A stretch of 64,000 nucleotides of DNA. Origin: Aquimarina pacifica. Its GTDB lineage: Bacteria > Bacteroidota > Bacteroidia > Flavobacteriales > Flavobacteriaceae. Position 1 is the stretch's first letter; each line of letters opens with the position of its first letter. The translations under genes were made by a program, and so were the position numbers. Location: positions 19,346 to 83,345 of the forward strand of contig NZ_JACC01000029.1 in the NCBI RefSeq assembly GCF_000520955.1. Direction: 5' to 3'. Positions 18,378 to 27,267 of this stretch are shown one piece after another. The notes below the pieces were generated by a model, which had not been told where the DNA came from, ran no database searches, and saw only the letters and a list, made by a program, of their open reading frames with translations.

Positions 18378-18797
18378 TTAATTTCTTGTGGTTGCTGCTT
18401 TACTTATAATTTTCCATGCACCCTCTATGCGTTTAAGCAGGAAGATGTCAATATATACTTTGCTGTTTTTGGTTTGTGTAATTTCTGCTTTTGCCATGGC
18501 GATATCATTTTCAATATCTACAGCAAGGATCTTCCCCTTTCTTCCGTTAAAAACGTCTTTTTCTCGCTTGGCAAACCAACCGGCATACTCAACAATAGGA
18601 ACGATCCATAAACTTTTTTCTTTATTGGTGAGATATAAATTCGCATCCTCATGAAATCCTTTTTTGATTTGTTCGGGTCGATTGTAGGAAGTACCTTGGA
18701 GATAATTTTGTAATGTCTCTTGAATTTGATCATACGCTGACTGAGAAAAAAGTGAGTAGCTATTGAGTAGGATGAGTAATAAAAATAATTGCTTCAT
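18378..18797 (-). CDS. Exported NTF2/lumazine-binding-like protein
   Basis: 139 residues from the ATG at 18797 (MKQLFLLLILLNSYSLFSQ), which gives a clean signal peptide; the longer frame from 18830 would overlap the upstream gene. The mature part has the cone-fold pattern of NTF2-like/Lumazine_bd_2 proteins: an initial helix DQIQETLQNYLQGT, a second one, HEDANLY, then strands with WFAKREK, IAMAKAEITQ and a closing AWKIISKAAT. Ligand unknown. Second gene of a three-gene minus-strand unit. Confidence 0.8.
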   Translation of the reverse strand: MKQLFLLLILLNSYSLFSQSAYDQIQETLQNYLQGTSYNRPEQIKKGFHEDANLYLTNKEKSLWIVPIVEYAGWFAKREKDVFNGRKGKILAVDIENDIAMAKAEITQTKNSKVYIDIFLLKRIEGAWKIISKAATTRN

Positions 18798-18813
18798 GTT
18801 TTTTTGTGTTTTG

Positions 18814-19983
18814 CTAAAAATTAGGTTCATTTTTGATTCTTATAATTTTTCCATTAACCTCATCGGTCAGAAGATATAGTTTTCCTGCGGGGCTTTGCAG
18901 CACTTTTCGTGCCCGAACCCGATCATCAACAAATAATTCTTCGGCGCTCTTTATGGTATCATTTTCAATTCGAAATCGCCAAAGACTTCCTCTGGATAAT
19001 CCTGAAACCAATAGGTCATTTTTCCATGCTGGAAATTCGTGCGACGTACAAAAAACAAGACCCGTAGGTGCTACCGTATGTTTCCAGTACCAAATAGGAT
19101 CTGTAAAATCAACATCTTCAGGAATTTTTGGTTTGAACTCCTTACTGCGATACCCTCCTGTGGTGATCAATGGCCACCCATAATTAGCACCTGCTTTTAG
19201 AATATTAATTTCATCTCCTTGCATGGTGCCATGCTCACTAAACCAGAGTTTACCTGTTTCTGGATGTAATGTGATGCCTTGTGCAGCTCGAATTCCTGAA
19301 GCATAAATTCCTTTGACCATATTTTCGCCCAAAACGGGATTATCATGAGGGATACTGCCATCAGTATTAATGCGATATATCTTGCCTCGTCTATCGGTTA
19401 GGTCTTGTGCAATTGGTGTTTCGGGTTCATCAATTTCTTTAAAAAGTCGTTCTCCCACGGTAATGTATAATTTTTGATCAGCCCCAAATGTCATTCCGCC
19501 ACCATAATGAAAATACTCTTTGGTATAGGGACCTGCCTCTAGTAATGTTTTAATACTCGTAAGAGAATCATTGATCAGCGTTCCTCTAATCACCTTAGTC
19601 GTACTGCCTTTATTTTTTTGTTTGGCAGCATAAGAAACATATAGATGATGATTATTCTTAAAATCTGGGTCTAGCAAAACATCAAAAATTCCCGAATTAT
19701 CACCCCGCCAAATGGCACGAATACTATCGGTAAGATCTCTGGGAAACCCTTTAATAATCTTTTTTTCTGAAGTGTCGAAATATACTCGTAACAGGTTACC
19801 ATCTTTTTCTGAAACCACCACATCTTTTTCTGAGATAAAAGCCATACTCCAAGGGTGTTTCAACCCTTCGACAATTATTTCTTTTACAGGGTTTGTTTTT
19901 ATGGACTGCTTAGGCTTTGTAGTTTTAGCACATCCAATAATACATACTATACATGGTAGAAATATCCATATGAATCTGTTCAT
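18814..19983 (-). CDS. PQQ-dependent sugar dehydrogenase-type lipoprotein
   Basis: 389 residues from the ATG at 19983; the longer frame from 20049 adds an unlikely hydrophobic leader. The signal MNRFIWIFLPCIVCIIGC ends in a lipobox cysteine. The body is a GSDH-type six-bladed propeller related to soluble glucose/aldose dehydrogenases: LKHPWSMAFI blade start, HYGGGMTFGADQKLYITVGER, YASGIRAAQGITLHP, and WFSEHGTMQGDEIN. The histidine in SEHG fits the PQQ site. Many family members lack proven sugar oxidation, so the substrate is open. Confidence 0.88.
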   Translation of the reverse strand: MNRFIWIFLPCIVCIIGCAKTTKPKQSIKTNPVKEIIVEGLKHPWSMAFISEKDVVVSEKDGNLLRVYFDTSEKKIIKGFPRDLTDSIRAIWRGDNSGIFDVLLDPDFKNNHHLYVSYAAKQKNKGSTTKVIRGTLINDSLTSIKTLLEAGPYTKEYFHYGGGMTFGADQKLYITVGERLFKEIDEPETPIAQDLTDRRGKIYRINTDGSIPHDNPVLGENMVKGIYASGIRAAQGITLHPETGKLWFSEHGTMQGDEINILKAGANYGWPLITTGGYRSKEFKPKIPEDVDFTDPIWYWKHTVAPTGLVFCTSHEFPAWKNDLLVSGLSRGSLWRFRIENDTIKSAEELFVDDRVRARKVLQSPAGKLYLLTDEVNGKIIRIKNEPNF

Positions 19984-20096
19984 GTTTTTGAATTTGATAA
20001 TTTTGACTGCAAAGTCAAAAAAAGACAACCAAAATCCTTTAAAAATCATGATTTTAAAGATGAAAAGGTATCAAGTGATGAAATATAATTAACAAA

Positions 20097-21110
20097 TCAC
20101 GTCATACTGAATTGATTTCTGTAAGTAGAAGGAGTTTTTTGAGTAACTGCTTTAAAAGCAAGATTAAATGAAGTAACATTTCCAAAACCGCAATCATAAG
20201 CGATTGTTGCTATTTTTTCTAAAGCATAAGCAGGGTCAATCAACAACAATTTGGCCTTTTCAATTCGATAAGAATTTACAAACTCAGAAAAATTTTTGTT
20301 TTCGTTCTCATTAATTACCTGTGATAGTTCCCTTGGCGTAACCGCTAATTTCTCTGCAATTATTTGCAATGAAATTGTATTATCCAAATAAACTTCTTCA
20401 CTTTCGAAAAGTGTCTTAACATTCTGGATTAACTTAGTCGAGGCCTTTCTATCAATTGCAGAATTACTGTATTTTTCTAAAGAAAAAACATGCCTTTTAA
20501 GCAGCAAATATGAGAACCCATAAACTAATATAGAATACAAAATTGCTCCGCCGATATAAAAAGGTATAAATCCTGCAAAATTACTTAGGTAAAAAAACCA
20601 AATAAGGCATGCTCCAAACACAATGGTTCGATACCAGGTAAGGAGTTGTGGATTTGCCTCTTTTCTCACTTTATAGATATATGCCCAGGATAAAGTCAAA
20701 TATATCCCTAGATGAAAAACGACAAGACCATAACTAAGATAGGACTCCCAATTTCTGGTATTAGGAATGATTGTGCTACCCAAAACAAAAATTGCAAAAG
20801 GCACAAAATGTAGAAAATAAAATTTTGAAAGCATATACTTCTTATTCAGAAGCGCTTTACCATAAAACCATAAAAATGGTCCCGACATTAATATTCCTGA
20901 AATACCAAGATTACGCTGCCAAGGTTCTAAAACAATATAATTATTAAAAACAGACTTCCCTATTCTAATTGTTAAACCCAAAAGAACAAAAGCCAACAAT
21001 CTATTCGCTTTTTTATTTCCTTTTTTTAAAGTAAAAAGATAAAAGCATAAAAAAAGTGCTTGTGCCAAACCCAAACAACTCAAAACTAATATAAAACCCT
21101 CTTTAATCAT
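20097..21110 (-). CDS. Membrane-bound AraC-family regulator
   Basis: 337 residues. The first 210 or so hold about seven transmembrane helices (7TM-type sensor region, starting LVLSCLGLAQALFLCFYLF). The last hundred form an AraC DNA-binding domain with two helix-turn-helix units (LQIIAEKLAVTPRELSQVI, then IAYDCGFGNVTSFNLAFK). This architecture is common in Bacteroidota and implies DNA binding from the membrane. No obvious regulated partner; the 376-base region upstream separates it from the divergent MscS gene. Confidence 0.9.
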   Translation of the reverse strand: MIKEGFILVLSCLGLAQALFLCFYLFTLKKGNKKANRLLAFVLLGLTIRIGKSVFNNYIVLEPWQRNLGISGILMSGPFLWFYGKALLNKKYMLSKFYFLHFVPFAIFVLGSTIIPNTRNWESYLSYGLVVFHLGIYLTLSWAYIYKVRKEANPQLLTWYRTIVFGACLIWFFYLSNFAGFIPFYIGGAILYSILVYGFSYLLLKRHVFSLEKYSNSAIDRKASTKLIQNVKTLFESEEVYLDNTISLQIIAEKLAVTPRELSQVINENENKNFSEFVNSYRIEKAKLLLIDPAYALEKIATIAYDCGFGNVTSFNLAFKAVTQKTPSTYRNQFSMT

Positions 21111-21442
21111 AGTTCCAAAATTAAAATGATCTCATATATTTTTAGTTAAAATTACGCAAAACTATATTTCTTATTTTCGGTTTGGGATCTACTTTTTCAA
21201 TTGCTTTGTCCTTATGTCATTGAAAACAAACCTGTAAAACACGTATTTTTTTGATCACGTAAAAATTAAATTTTATACCACCAAAACTGCCAAACAAATG
21301 TTAAATCTATATATTTGTATTTGACTATGAAATTGTATTATCATTTGAAGTATACAATTAAATAGTGCCTTATGGTCTAACAAAAGGCATTTTCAAAATC
21401 TCCTTGTAAAATGAGCACTTTTGCAAGCATACCCTAAAAGAG

Positions 21443-21471
21443 TTTGAAAGTATAAGAATAGGTTAGCTTTA
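21443..21471 (+). promoter_or_regulatory. Promoter of the MscS gene within the 21111-21486 gap
   Basis: TTTG at 21443-21446, a 17-base spacer and TAGCTTTA at 21464-21471 (one mismatch to TAnnTTTG). The MscS ATG follows 16 bases later. The rest of the 376-base gap is AT-rich with no convincing ORF. A weak 6-base stem (TGCCTT with AAGGCA, near 21365-21390) is not clearly meaningful. Confidence 0.45.
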
Positions 21472-21486
21472 CTAAAACAAAACACT

Positions 21487-22698
21487 ATGGTTATAGAATA
21501 CGTATATTTTGCTATCGCTCTCGTTGGTATGCTATTTTTCTTTTTTTTGCTGAGCAAATTTTTCAAATGGTTGCAAAAGAAAACAGATCAATTAGAAAGA
21601 AATATTTTTTTTGGAGGGAGTAAAGCAGCTCAGTTTTTCAGATTTATTACACCTTCTAGAGAACGTCATATTCTTAAAGCATTATTAAGACTGCTAAAAA
21701 TAGGTGTTGGACTAACTTTTTTAGTCTTTTATTTACCTTTTTTATTCAGCTTTATTCCCCAGACCAAAGAATATGCTGATGTTGTGTTAGGTTATATAAA
21801 AAAGCCATTGTTTTTCTTGTATAATGGGCTTCTTGATTTTATACCGAATCTATTCTTTATTATTGTCATTTTCTTTGTTACCAAATATTTACTTCGTTTT
21901 CTGAAATATGTTACTGGTGAGTTAGAAAAAGAGGCTGTACGCCTGGATGGCTTTCATGCAGACTGGGCACGCCCTACTTTTAATCTATTGAGAGTTGTAA
22001 TTATTGCTTTTGCTGTTATTATCGTTTTTCCGTATATCCCTGGTTCTGATTCTCCGGCTTTTAAAGGGCTCTCTATCTTTTTTGGGATTTTATTTTCGTT
22101 GGGTTCTACTTCTGCTATTTCTAATATTGTAGCAGGTATTGTAATTACCTATATGCGTCCTTTCAAAATAGGAGATCGTGTAGAAATAGGAAATACGATA
22201 GGAGATATTACAGAGCGTAGCTTGTTGGTAACCCGAGTAAAAACTATAAAAAACTTAGATATTACTATCCCTAATTCTTCTATTCTAGGAAATCATATTG
22301 TCAATTTTACTACCAATGCCGCAGAAGATGTCGGGATTATATTACATACTTCAGTAACTATAGGGTATGATGTATCAAGTAATAAGGTCTTAAAGGCTTT
22401 AATAGAAGGAGCCAAAAAAACAGAATTAATCCTACAAGAACCCTCTCCTTTTGTTTTGATCAAAAGCCTAGATGATTTTTATGTAAACTACGAAGTCAAC
22501 GCCTATACCAAGAACCCAGAAAAAGCGGCAGTTATTTACTCTATGCTTCATGATCATTTAAAAAATGAATTGCATAACGCTGGGATAGAAATACTATCTC
22601 CACATTACAGTGCAATGAGAGATGGAAATGTACTCACAGTACCACCAGAGAATATTCCTGAAAATTATGTGATCCCTGGCTTTAAAATTCAGAAATAA
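21487..22698 (+). CDS. MscS-family mechanosensitive ion channel
   Basis: 403 residues. N-terminal hydrophobic helices near 1-30, 75-95, 110-135 and 165-185 precede the pore helix region, which has small-residue spacing (GILFSLGSTSAISNIVAGIV). The beta domain follows directly (YMRPFKIGDRVEIG, NTIGDITERSLLVTRV, NLDITIPNSSILGN). The C-terminal alpha/beta vestibule ends near GFKIQK. Probable role: release of solutes on hypo-osmotic shock. Confidence 0.93.
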   Translation: MVIEYVYFAIALVGMLFFFFLLSKFFKWLQKKTDQLERNIFFGGSKAAQFFRFITPSRERHILKALLRLLKIGVGLTFLVFYLPFLFSFIPQTKEYADVVLGYIKKPLFFLYNGLLDFIPNLFFIIVIFFVTKYLLRFLKYVTGELEKEAVRLDGFHADWARPTFNLLRVVIIAFAVIIVFPYIPGSDSPAFKGLSIFFGILFSLGSTSAISNIVAGIVITYMRPFKIGDRVEIGNTIGDITERSLLVTRVKTIKNLDITIPNSSILGNHIVNFTTNAAEDVGIILHTSVTIGYDVSSNKVLKALIEGAKKTELILQEPSPFVLIKSLDDFYVNYEVNAYTKNPEKAAVIYSMLHDHLKNELHNAGIEILSPHYSAMRDGNVLTVPPENIPENYVIPGFKIQK

Positions 22699-22746
22699 TT
22701 AGCCCTAGAATTTTAGATTAAAACTACATAATATAAGGTTTGTACA

Positions 22747-22774
22747 TTTGCTGTTTGAAGATTTCTTACTTTTG
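22747..22774 (+). promoter_or_regulatory. Promoter of the HemJ-like gene
   Basis: TACTTTTG at 22767-22774 matches TAnnTTTG exactly and ends 22 bases before the chosen ATG at 22797, the same distance as at trpS. The nearest TTTG (22747-22750) leaves a spacer of 16, somewhat short. The position of the -7 box supports 22797 as the true start. Confidence 0.5.
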
Positions 22775-22796
22775 GGATCCCAGTAAAAAGTTAGAC

Positions 22797-23348
22797 ATGA
22801 TCGAATATTACGACTACATAAAATCGTTACATCTTATATTTGTGATTACCTGGTTTGCCGGTTTGTTTTATATGCCGCGCCTCTTTGTATATCAAATTGA
22901 AGCCTCTCAGAAACCATCTCCAGAGAAAGAAATTTTGAGTAAGCAACTTAAGCTAATGGCAAAGCGACTATGGTTCATTATTACTTGGCCTTCTGCAATT
23001 TTGGCAACCTTATTTGCTATTTGGTTGTTACTATTAATCCCTGAGTGGCTGCAACAACCTTGGATGCATATAAAACTTGGATTTATAGTGTTACTTATAC
23101 TCTATCACCTCAAATCTCATCATATATACAAGCAATTACAAGTCGATATTGTCAAGTGGTCCTCTAATCAAATGAGAATGTGGAATGAAGGTTCTACTAT
23201 CATTCTTTTTTCTGTTATATTTTTGGTAATCGTACGTGATGCCGTGAATTGGATTTATGGTGTTATTGGGATCATTTCACTGGCTGTTTTACTTATGTTA
23301 GGAATTAAATTTTATAAAAAAATACGGGATAAAAACCCAGAGGCTTGA
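22797..23348 (+). CDS. hemJ: HemJ/CopD-like membrane protein (probable protoporphyrinogen IX oxidase)
   Basis: 183 residues from the ATG at 22797 (MIEYYDYIKSLHLIFVITW); an in-frame upstream start at 22740 would lie within the promoter. Four membrane helices are seen. The conserved histidine in the first helix (SLHLIFVITWFAGLFYMPRLFVY) and the lysine/histidine segment WMHIKLGFIVLLILYH match the HemJ family. HemJ oxidises protoporphyrinogen IX to protoporphyrin IX. No hemG or hemY is in the window, so this would fill the step between HemF and HemH. CopD-like proteins look similar, which limits certainty. Confidence 0.82.
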   Translation: MIEYYDYIKSLHLIFVITWFAGLFYMPRLFVYQIEASQKPSPEKEILSKQLKLMAKRLWFIITWPSAILATLFAIWLLLLIPEWLQQPWMHIKLGFIVLLILYHLKSHHIYKQLQVDIVKWSSNQMRMWNEGSTIILFSVIFLVIVRDAVNWIYGVIGIISLAVLLMLGIKFYKKIRDKNPEA

Positions 23349-23475
23349 TATGTTTATAAAGCAATTTTTATAAAATTCAACATACAGGAAAAGGTATTTG
23401 ATATTGTTATCTTTCTTTTTGATACCAAATCAATTTCTGAAACAATGTTATCTACGTTACCTCATCAGTTTTGCT

Positions 23476-23483
23476 TATCTTCG
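23476..23483 (+). promoter_or_regulatory. Candidate -7 box for yicC-gmk
   Basis: TATCTTCG (one mismatch to TAnnTTTG) ends 20 bases before the yicC ATG. There is no good -33 TTTG at the usual spacing, so this rests on the -7 box and its position. Confidence 0.3.
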
Positions 23484-23503
23484 TGCAACTTTAGCATAAT
23501 TCT

Positions 23504-24361
23504 ATGATTAAATCAATGACAGGCTTTGGGAAATTTGTATTACAACTTCCTGCAAGAAAAATCACAATTGAGGTTAAATCCCTTAATAGCAAAAACTTAG
23601 ACCTCAACGCAAGAATTCCTTCTCAGTATAGAGAAAAAGAGTTAGAGATGCGAAATACCATTGCCAAAACTCTTGTACGAGGTAAAGTTGACTTTGGTTT
23701 ATATGTCGAAGCTACAGGCGAGGAGACTTCTAATAAGGTAAATGAAGGTATTGTAAAAGAATACATGCGACAGCTTTCTAATGTTCATAATGGAGATGCT
23801 ACAGAATTAATGAAAATGGCTATTCGAATGCCTGATGCCTTAAAAACTGAACGTGAAGAAATAGATGCTAAAGAATTTAATGCCATTAAAGAAGCACTTA
23901 CCAAAGCACTTTTAGAAATAGAAGATTATAGAAGTAATGAAGGAAAAGCACTGGAGAAAGACTTTAATCTTCGCATCAAAAATATTAGTGAGTTACTGGA
24001 TAAAGTAAAACTAATAGATCCCGAACGCATGATTGCGGTTCGAGAAAAACTTCAAAAGGCTGTTTCTGACCTAAAAGAAGATGTAGATCAAAATCGTTTT
24101 GAACAAGAATTAATTTATTATCTCGAAAAATTTGACATTACCGAGGAAAAAGTTCGACTTTCTAATCACCTAGAATACTTTGCTACTACCTTAAATTCTA
24201 ATGACTCAAACGGAAAAAAACTAGGATTTATAACTCAAGAAATCGGAAGAGAAATTAATACAATTGGTAGTAAATCAAACTATGCACCTATGCAACAATT
24301 AGTAGTGCAAATGAAAGATGAACTCGAAAAAATTAAAGAACAATTACTAAACGTTTTGTAA
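23504..24361 (+). CDS. YicC/YloC-family endoribonuclease
   Basis: 285 residues, the normal family length. It has the conserved start MIKSMTGFGKF, the SLNSKNLDLNARIP motif, and the C-terminal LGFITQEIGREINTIGSKSNY motif that marks the DUF1732 part. E. coli YicC is an RNase acting on RNA, including small RNAs. It is immediately followed by gmk with no spacer (stop ends at 24361, next ATG 24362), a conserved pairing in Flavobacteriia. Confidence 0.94.
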   Translation: MIKSMTGFGKFVLQLPARKITIEVKSLNSKNLDLNARIPSQYREKELEMRNTIAKTLVRGKVDFGLYVEATGEETSNKVNEGIVKEYMRQLSNVHNGDATELMKMAIRMPDALKTEREEIDAKEFNAIKEALTKALLEIEDYRSNEGKALEKDFNLRIKNISELLDKVKLIDPERMIAVREKLQKAVSDLKEDVDQNRFEQELIYYLEKFDITEEKVRLSNHLEYFATTLNSNDSNGKKLGFITQEIGREINTIGSKSNYAPMQQLVVQMKDELEKIKEQLLNVL

Positions 24362-24934
24362 ATGAACCAAGGTAAACTTATTGTACTTTCGGCACCGTCT
24401 GGGAGTGGAAAAACTACTTTAGTTAAATACTTACTTCATCAAGAAGAGTTAAATCTTGGCTTTTCTATTTCTGCTGCTTCCCGCGAACCTAGAGGCGGAG
24501 AAATTCATGGAAAAGACTATTATTTTTTATCTCTTAGAGAATTTAAGAACAAAATCAAAGCTGATGAATTTCTAGAATGGGAAGAGGTCTATCGAGATAA
24601 TTTTTACGGAACCTTAAAAACAGAAATACAACGTCTTTGGGATAATGGGAAGCATGTAATTTTTGATATTGATGTTGTGGGCGGTCTTGATATCAAAAGC
24701 ATTTATCCGGATCGTACATTGGCAATTTTTATAAAGCCACCGAGTATCGAAGAGCTTAAAATTCGCTTAAAAAAGCGTAAAACAGAATCCGAGGACAAAA
24801 TCAATATGCGTGTCGCCAAAGCTTCTACAGAAATGGCTACGGCACCACAGTTTGATGCTATTGTCACCAATGATGACCTAGAAAAAGCCAAAGAAGAAGT
24901 ATATCAATTGGTAAAAAAGTTTCTTCTGAAATAA
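24362..24934 (+). CDS. gmk: Guanylate kinase
   Basis: Phosphorylates GMP to GDP. It has 190 residues. The P-loop SAPSGSGKTTLV is at about residues 10-21, the GMP-binding region reads SAASREPRGGEIHGKDYYF, and the LID arginines are in RLKKRKTESEDKINMRV. The start is directly abutted to yicC. A strong terminator follows within 70 bases. Confidence 0.97.
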   Translation: MNQGKLIVLSAPSGSGKTTLVKYLLHQEELNLGFSISAASREPRGGEIHGKDYYFLSLREFKNKIKADEFLEWEEVYRDNFYGTLKTEIQRLWDNGKHVIFDIDVVGGLDIKSIYPDRTLAIFIKPPSIEELKIRLKKRKTESEDKINMRVAKASTEMATAPQFDAIVTNDDLEKAKEEVYQLVKKFLLK

Positions 24935-24963
24935 GCTTAAAAACTTATTGTAAATAATCAAGC

Positions 24964-24997
24964 TGCCCAACGTCTGAAGACGTTGGGCATTTTTTTG
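24964..24997 (+). terminator. Rho-independent terminator after gmk
   Basis: Arms TGCCCAACGTC and GACGTTGGGCA form an 11-base perfect stem with a TGAA tetraloop (24964-24989), followed by a run of T to 24997. It ends the yicC-gmk transcript 30 bases after the gmk stop. Confidence 0.93.
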
Positions 24998-25358
24998 GCA
25001 CTCTCATAACTACAAAAGTCACCAATACAATACCATTTTTGTACTCAGACAAAACAAAAAGAAAGAGACCCTCTACAAACAATACAACCAGTAACAAAAT
25101 AGTCTTTACCAGTTATATATACCAACCTAGATTATCATCTAATTAAACTGACACAAAAAAATGAAGAATAAATAGAAGGAGGTTTAAGTTTCTTTACACC
25201 TAGTACACTTCATATTCGCGGTAATAAAATATTTTTCATCTTTTTTGGGTAATGAATCTACGCTTTATGTACTTATTAATAGATCGATCAAATTAATTGT
25301 ATTGAGGTGTAACCCGAAAAACCTTTATTAGAGTAGGGACTATTAAAACTTATTACTA
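24998..25358. other. Gene-free AT-rich stretch before the crystallin-like lipoprotein
   Basis: 361 bases with no ORF longer than a few codons on either strand. It contains AAGGAGGTTTA at 25176-25186 with no following start codon. No clear TTTG/TAnnTTTG promoter is seen for the gene at 25359, although a promoter must lie here. Confidence 0.5.
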
Positions 25359-26213
25359 ATGAAAAATCATGTAACAAAATTAGTATTTCTGATCTCTATT
25401 TCCATTTTTTTATTTGGATGTGAAAAAGAAGATTCTATGGTATCCACAGAAGTGGAAAAAGAAGCACTATTAAAAAATTCAACATCCAAAGATATTGAGA
25501 ATCCTGAGGAGGAATTTGGAGACATAGAGCAAGAAGAGATCGTTAAAATCTCTCATAATTACTATTATAATGAAAGGGAATTTAATGTCACTTATACATA
25601 TAATCAAATAGAGGACGAGATCACTGATGTATCCGGCGATCTAGAAATGGCAGAAACTCTTTTTACTAAAGAAGAAAGCGGCACAACATTACTTTTTGAT
25701 AAGCTTGAAGAAGATAGTAAAGAGATTAGTGTGCGCGTATTTGACTCAGAAGAAGAGATGACCGCGTATATGGAGAAACATTTAGAATTAGAATTACCAA
25801 AAGAAGAAGAAGAAGGCCAAGAGACAGAAAATAAAGGTTTTCGATGCAATAGTTATGACTATTGGGGGCATGGTAACTTTTATTTTTATAAACACGCATA
25901 TTATAGCTCACAAATGAATAGTTTGAGAAGAACATCGAGAAGAGCTACTGGGAATCATTGGGTAGGCTCGGGAAATAATGATCAAATGTCTTCTGCAATA
26001 ATTACAAAACCATATTGGTATAATGGGTATCTACGTCTCAAAGAGCATAGCTGTTACGGAGGAAAGTCTCTTAATTTTTATATTCCCGGATATTACTATT
26101 GGTCCTCTTATGGTATCAAAAATTTATCGTGGTATACCCTTAAATGGAAATGGTTTAAGAAAATTTCTTGGAATGATCAAGTTTCATCTTACCAAGGATG
26201 GTGTTGGTATTAA
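25359..26213 (+). CDS. Lipoprotein with a beta/gamma-crystallin-like C-terminal half
   Basis: 284 residues. The signal reads MKNHVTKLVFLISISIFLFG with lipobox Cys21. A glutamate-rich acidic region spans about 25-165. After a basic stretch with several arginines (SLRRTSRRATG), the C-terminal 110 residues are aromatic-rich. They carry two N-D-x-x-S-S motifs, GNNDQMSSAI and WNDQVSSYQGW, the signature of the calcium-binding Greek-key motif of beta/gamma-crystallins. Between them lies the characteristic HSCYGGKSLNFYIPGYYY. I infer a surface or periplasmic calcium-binding domain. No function is known. It is the first gene of the block between gmk and nadD. Confidence 0.8.
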   Translation: MKNHVTKLVFLISISIFLFGCEKEDSMVSTEVEKEALLKNSTSKDIENPEEEFGDIEQEEIVKISHNYYYNEREFNVTYTYNQIEDEITDVSGDLEMAETLFTKEESGTTLLFDKLEEDSKEISVRVFDSEEEMTAYMEKHLELELPKEEEEGQETENKGFRCNSYDYWGHGNFYFYKHAYYSSQMNSLRRTSRRATGNHWVGSGNNDQMSSAIITKPYWYNGYLRLKEHSCYGGKSLNFYIPGYYYWSSYGIKNLSWYTLKWKWFKKISWNDQVSSYQGWCWY

Positions 26214-26282
26214 AAACGGATCTAACCTCTAATTTTAACTAAAAAAGGAGCGAGAAGATTTATCAATTGGCACTACTAATAT

Positions 26283-26320
26283 AAGCCTTGTTTTGGGTTT
26301 TGAAACCTAAAACAAGGCTT
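26283..26320. terminator. Long hairpin between convergent genes
   Basis: Arms AAGCCTTGTTTT (26283-26294) and AAAACAAGGCTT (26309-26320) form a perfect 12-base stem. It extends inward by further pairs (GGGTTT with GAAACC) to a very short loop. It lies between the convergent crystallin-like and DUF4249 genes and can serve both. The T-tract is weak, so it is a hairpin terminator by position rather than by full signature. Confidence 0.65.
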
Positions 26321-26402
26321 CTTCCTTACAAAGGTTATTCAAAAAGCTGGTTCGATTTCAGCACATTCAAAAAACTCTTTTTTCCTTATTATCCCAAAGA
26401 CA

Positions 26403-27263
26403 TTACTCAAACGTATAGTTTTCCCTTATGACTTCGGTTACCCTAAAATATCCATTTGCATAATTATCTTTGTTATCCACATTGATACAATTTCCTTTTA
26501 CATCCACAGGTGTCGGATCAAAAATACCTGCTCCAAAAAATTGACCAGAAAGAATATTAACATAATTATAATAAGCCTCAGAAATCCCAAAAAGATAAAT
26601 CTCTATGGTATCACCAACCACAAACTCTTCATCTTCATCCTCTTCTTCATCATATTTCTCAACCAACAAGCCAATTTCATTACCATTTACAAACTCATCT
26701 TCGAAAGCAGCTACAGAAGAAAAACGTTCTCCTTCTTCTTCAACCTTAATAAAATAATAGTTCCCTTCTTCTTCGGGGTCAATAAATGTAATATTGGCTT
26801 CGAGTGCCTCTTCATCAAAACCATCTTCTCTTGATTGTGTGATATTTATAAAATCTACAACCGGAAATAGTGTTTCTGTAGCTTCATACTTTTCTCCATT
26901 GTATATCACTTCCAATGTATAAGAATCATAAAATACAGGAACAAAATCAACGGTCGTATATGTTCCGTCATTTTGATCCGTAAAATTAAATACTGCGCCA
27001 CTAGTAGTATTGGTTACGTTGACCGATGCACCTGTAACTGCAGTATTAGAAGTGGTATCAAAATAGGCCGTCGACGTGCTTAATTTTATTATTTGATTAT
27101 TTCCTGAAGTACCTTTTTCCCAATCTAGAGATGCTTCTATCGTTAACCTTGTAGGTGCTGTTTGTACATCTACATCAATCACATCCTCGCAAGATATAAT
27201 ACAAAATACCATAAGTATTATAAAAAAAATGTGTGTTATTTTTATGTATGTATTTGTATTCAT
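26403..27263 (-). CDS. DUF4249 lipoprotein partner of a TonB-dependent receptor
   Basis: 286 residues. The signal includes IFFIILMVFCIISC with a lipobox cysteine near residue 25. The start of the mature part (EDVIDVDVQTAPTRLTIEASLDWEKG) is typical of DUF4249 lipoproteins, which almost always lie next to a TonB-dependent receptor. The region near 205-225 is very acidic. It begins four bases after the receptor stop, so the two form an operon. Likely an outer-membrane accessory for uptake of an unidentified substrate. Confidence 0.88.
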   Translation of the reverse strand: MNTNTYIKITHIFFIILMVFCIISCEDVIDVDVQTAPTRLTIEASLDWEKGTSGNNQIIKLSTSTAYFDTTSNTAVTGASVNVTNTTSGAVFNFTDQNDGTYTTVDFVPVFYDSYTLEVIYNGEKYEATETLFPVVDFINITQSREDGFDEEALEANITFIDPEEEGNYYFIKVEEEGERFSSVAAFEDEFVNGNEIGLLVEKYDEEEDEDEEFVVGDTIEIYLFGISEAYYNYVNILSGQFFGAGIFDPTPVDVKGNCINVDNKDNYANGYFRVTEVIRENYTFE

Positions 27264-27267
27264 TGCT

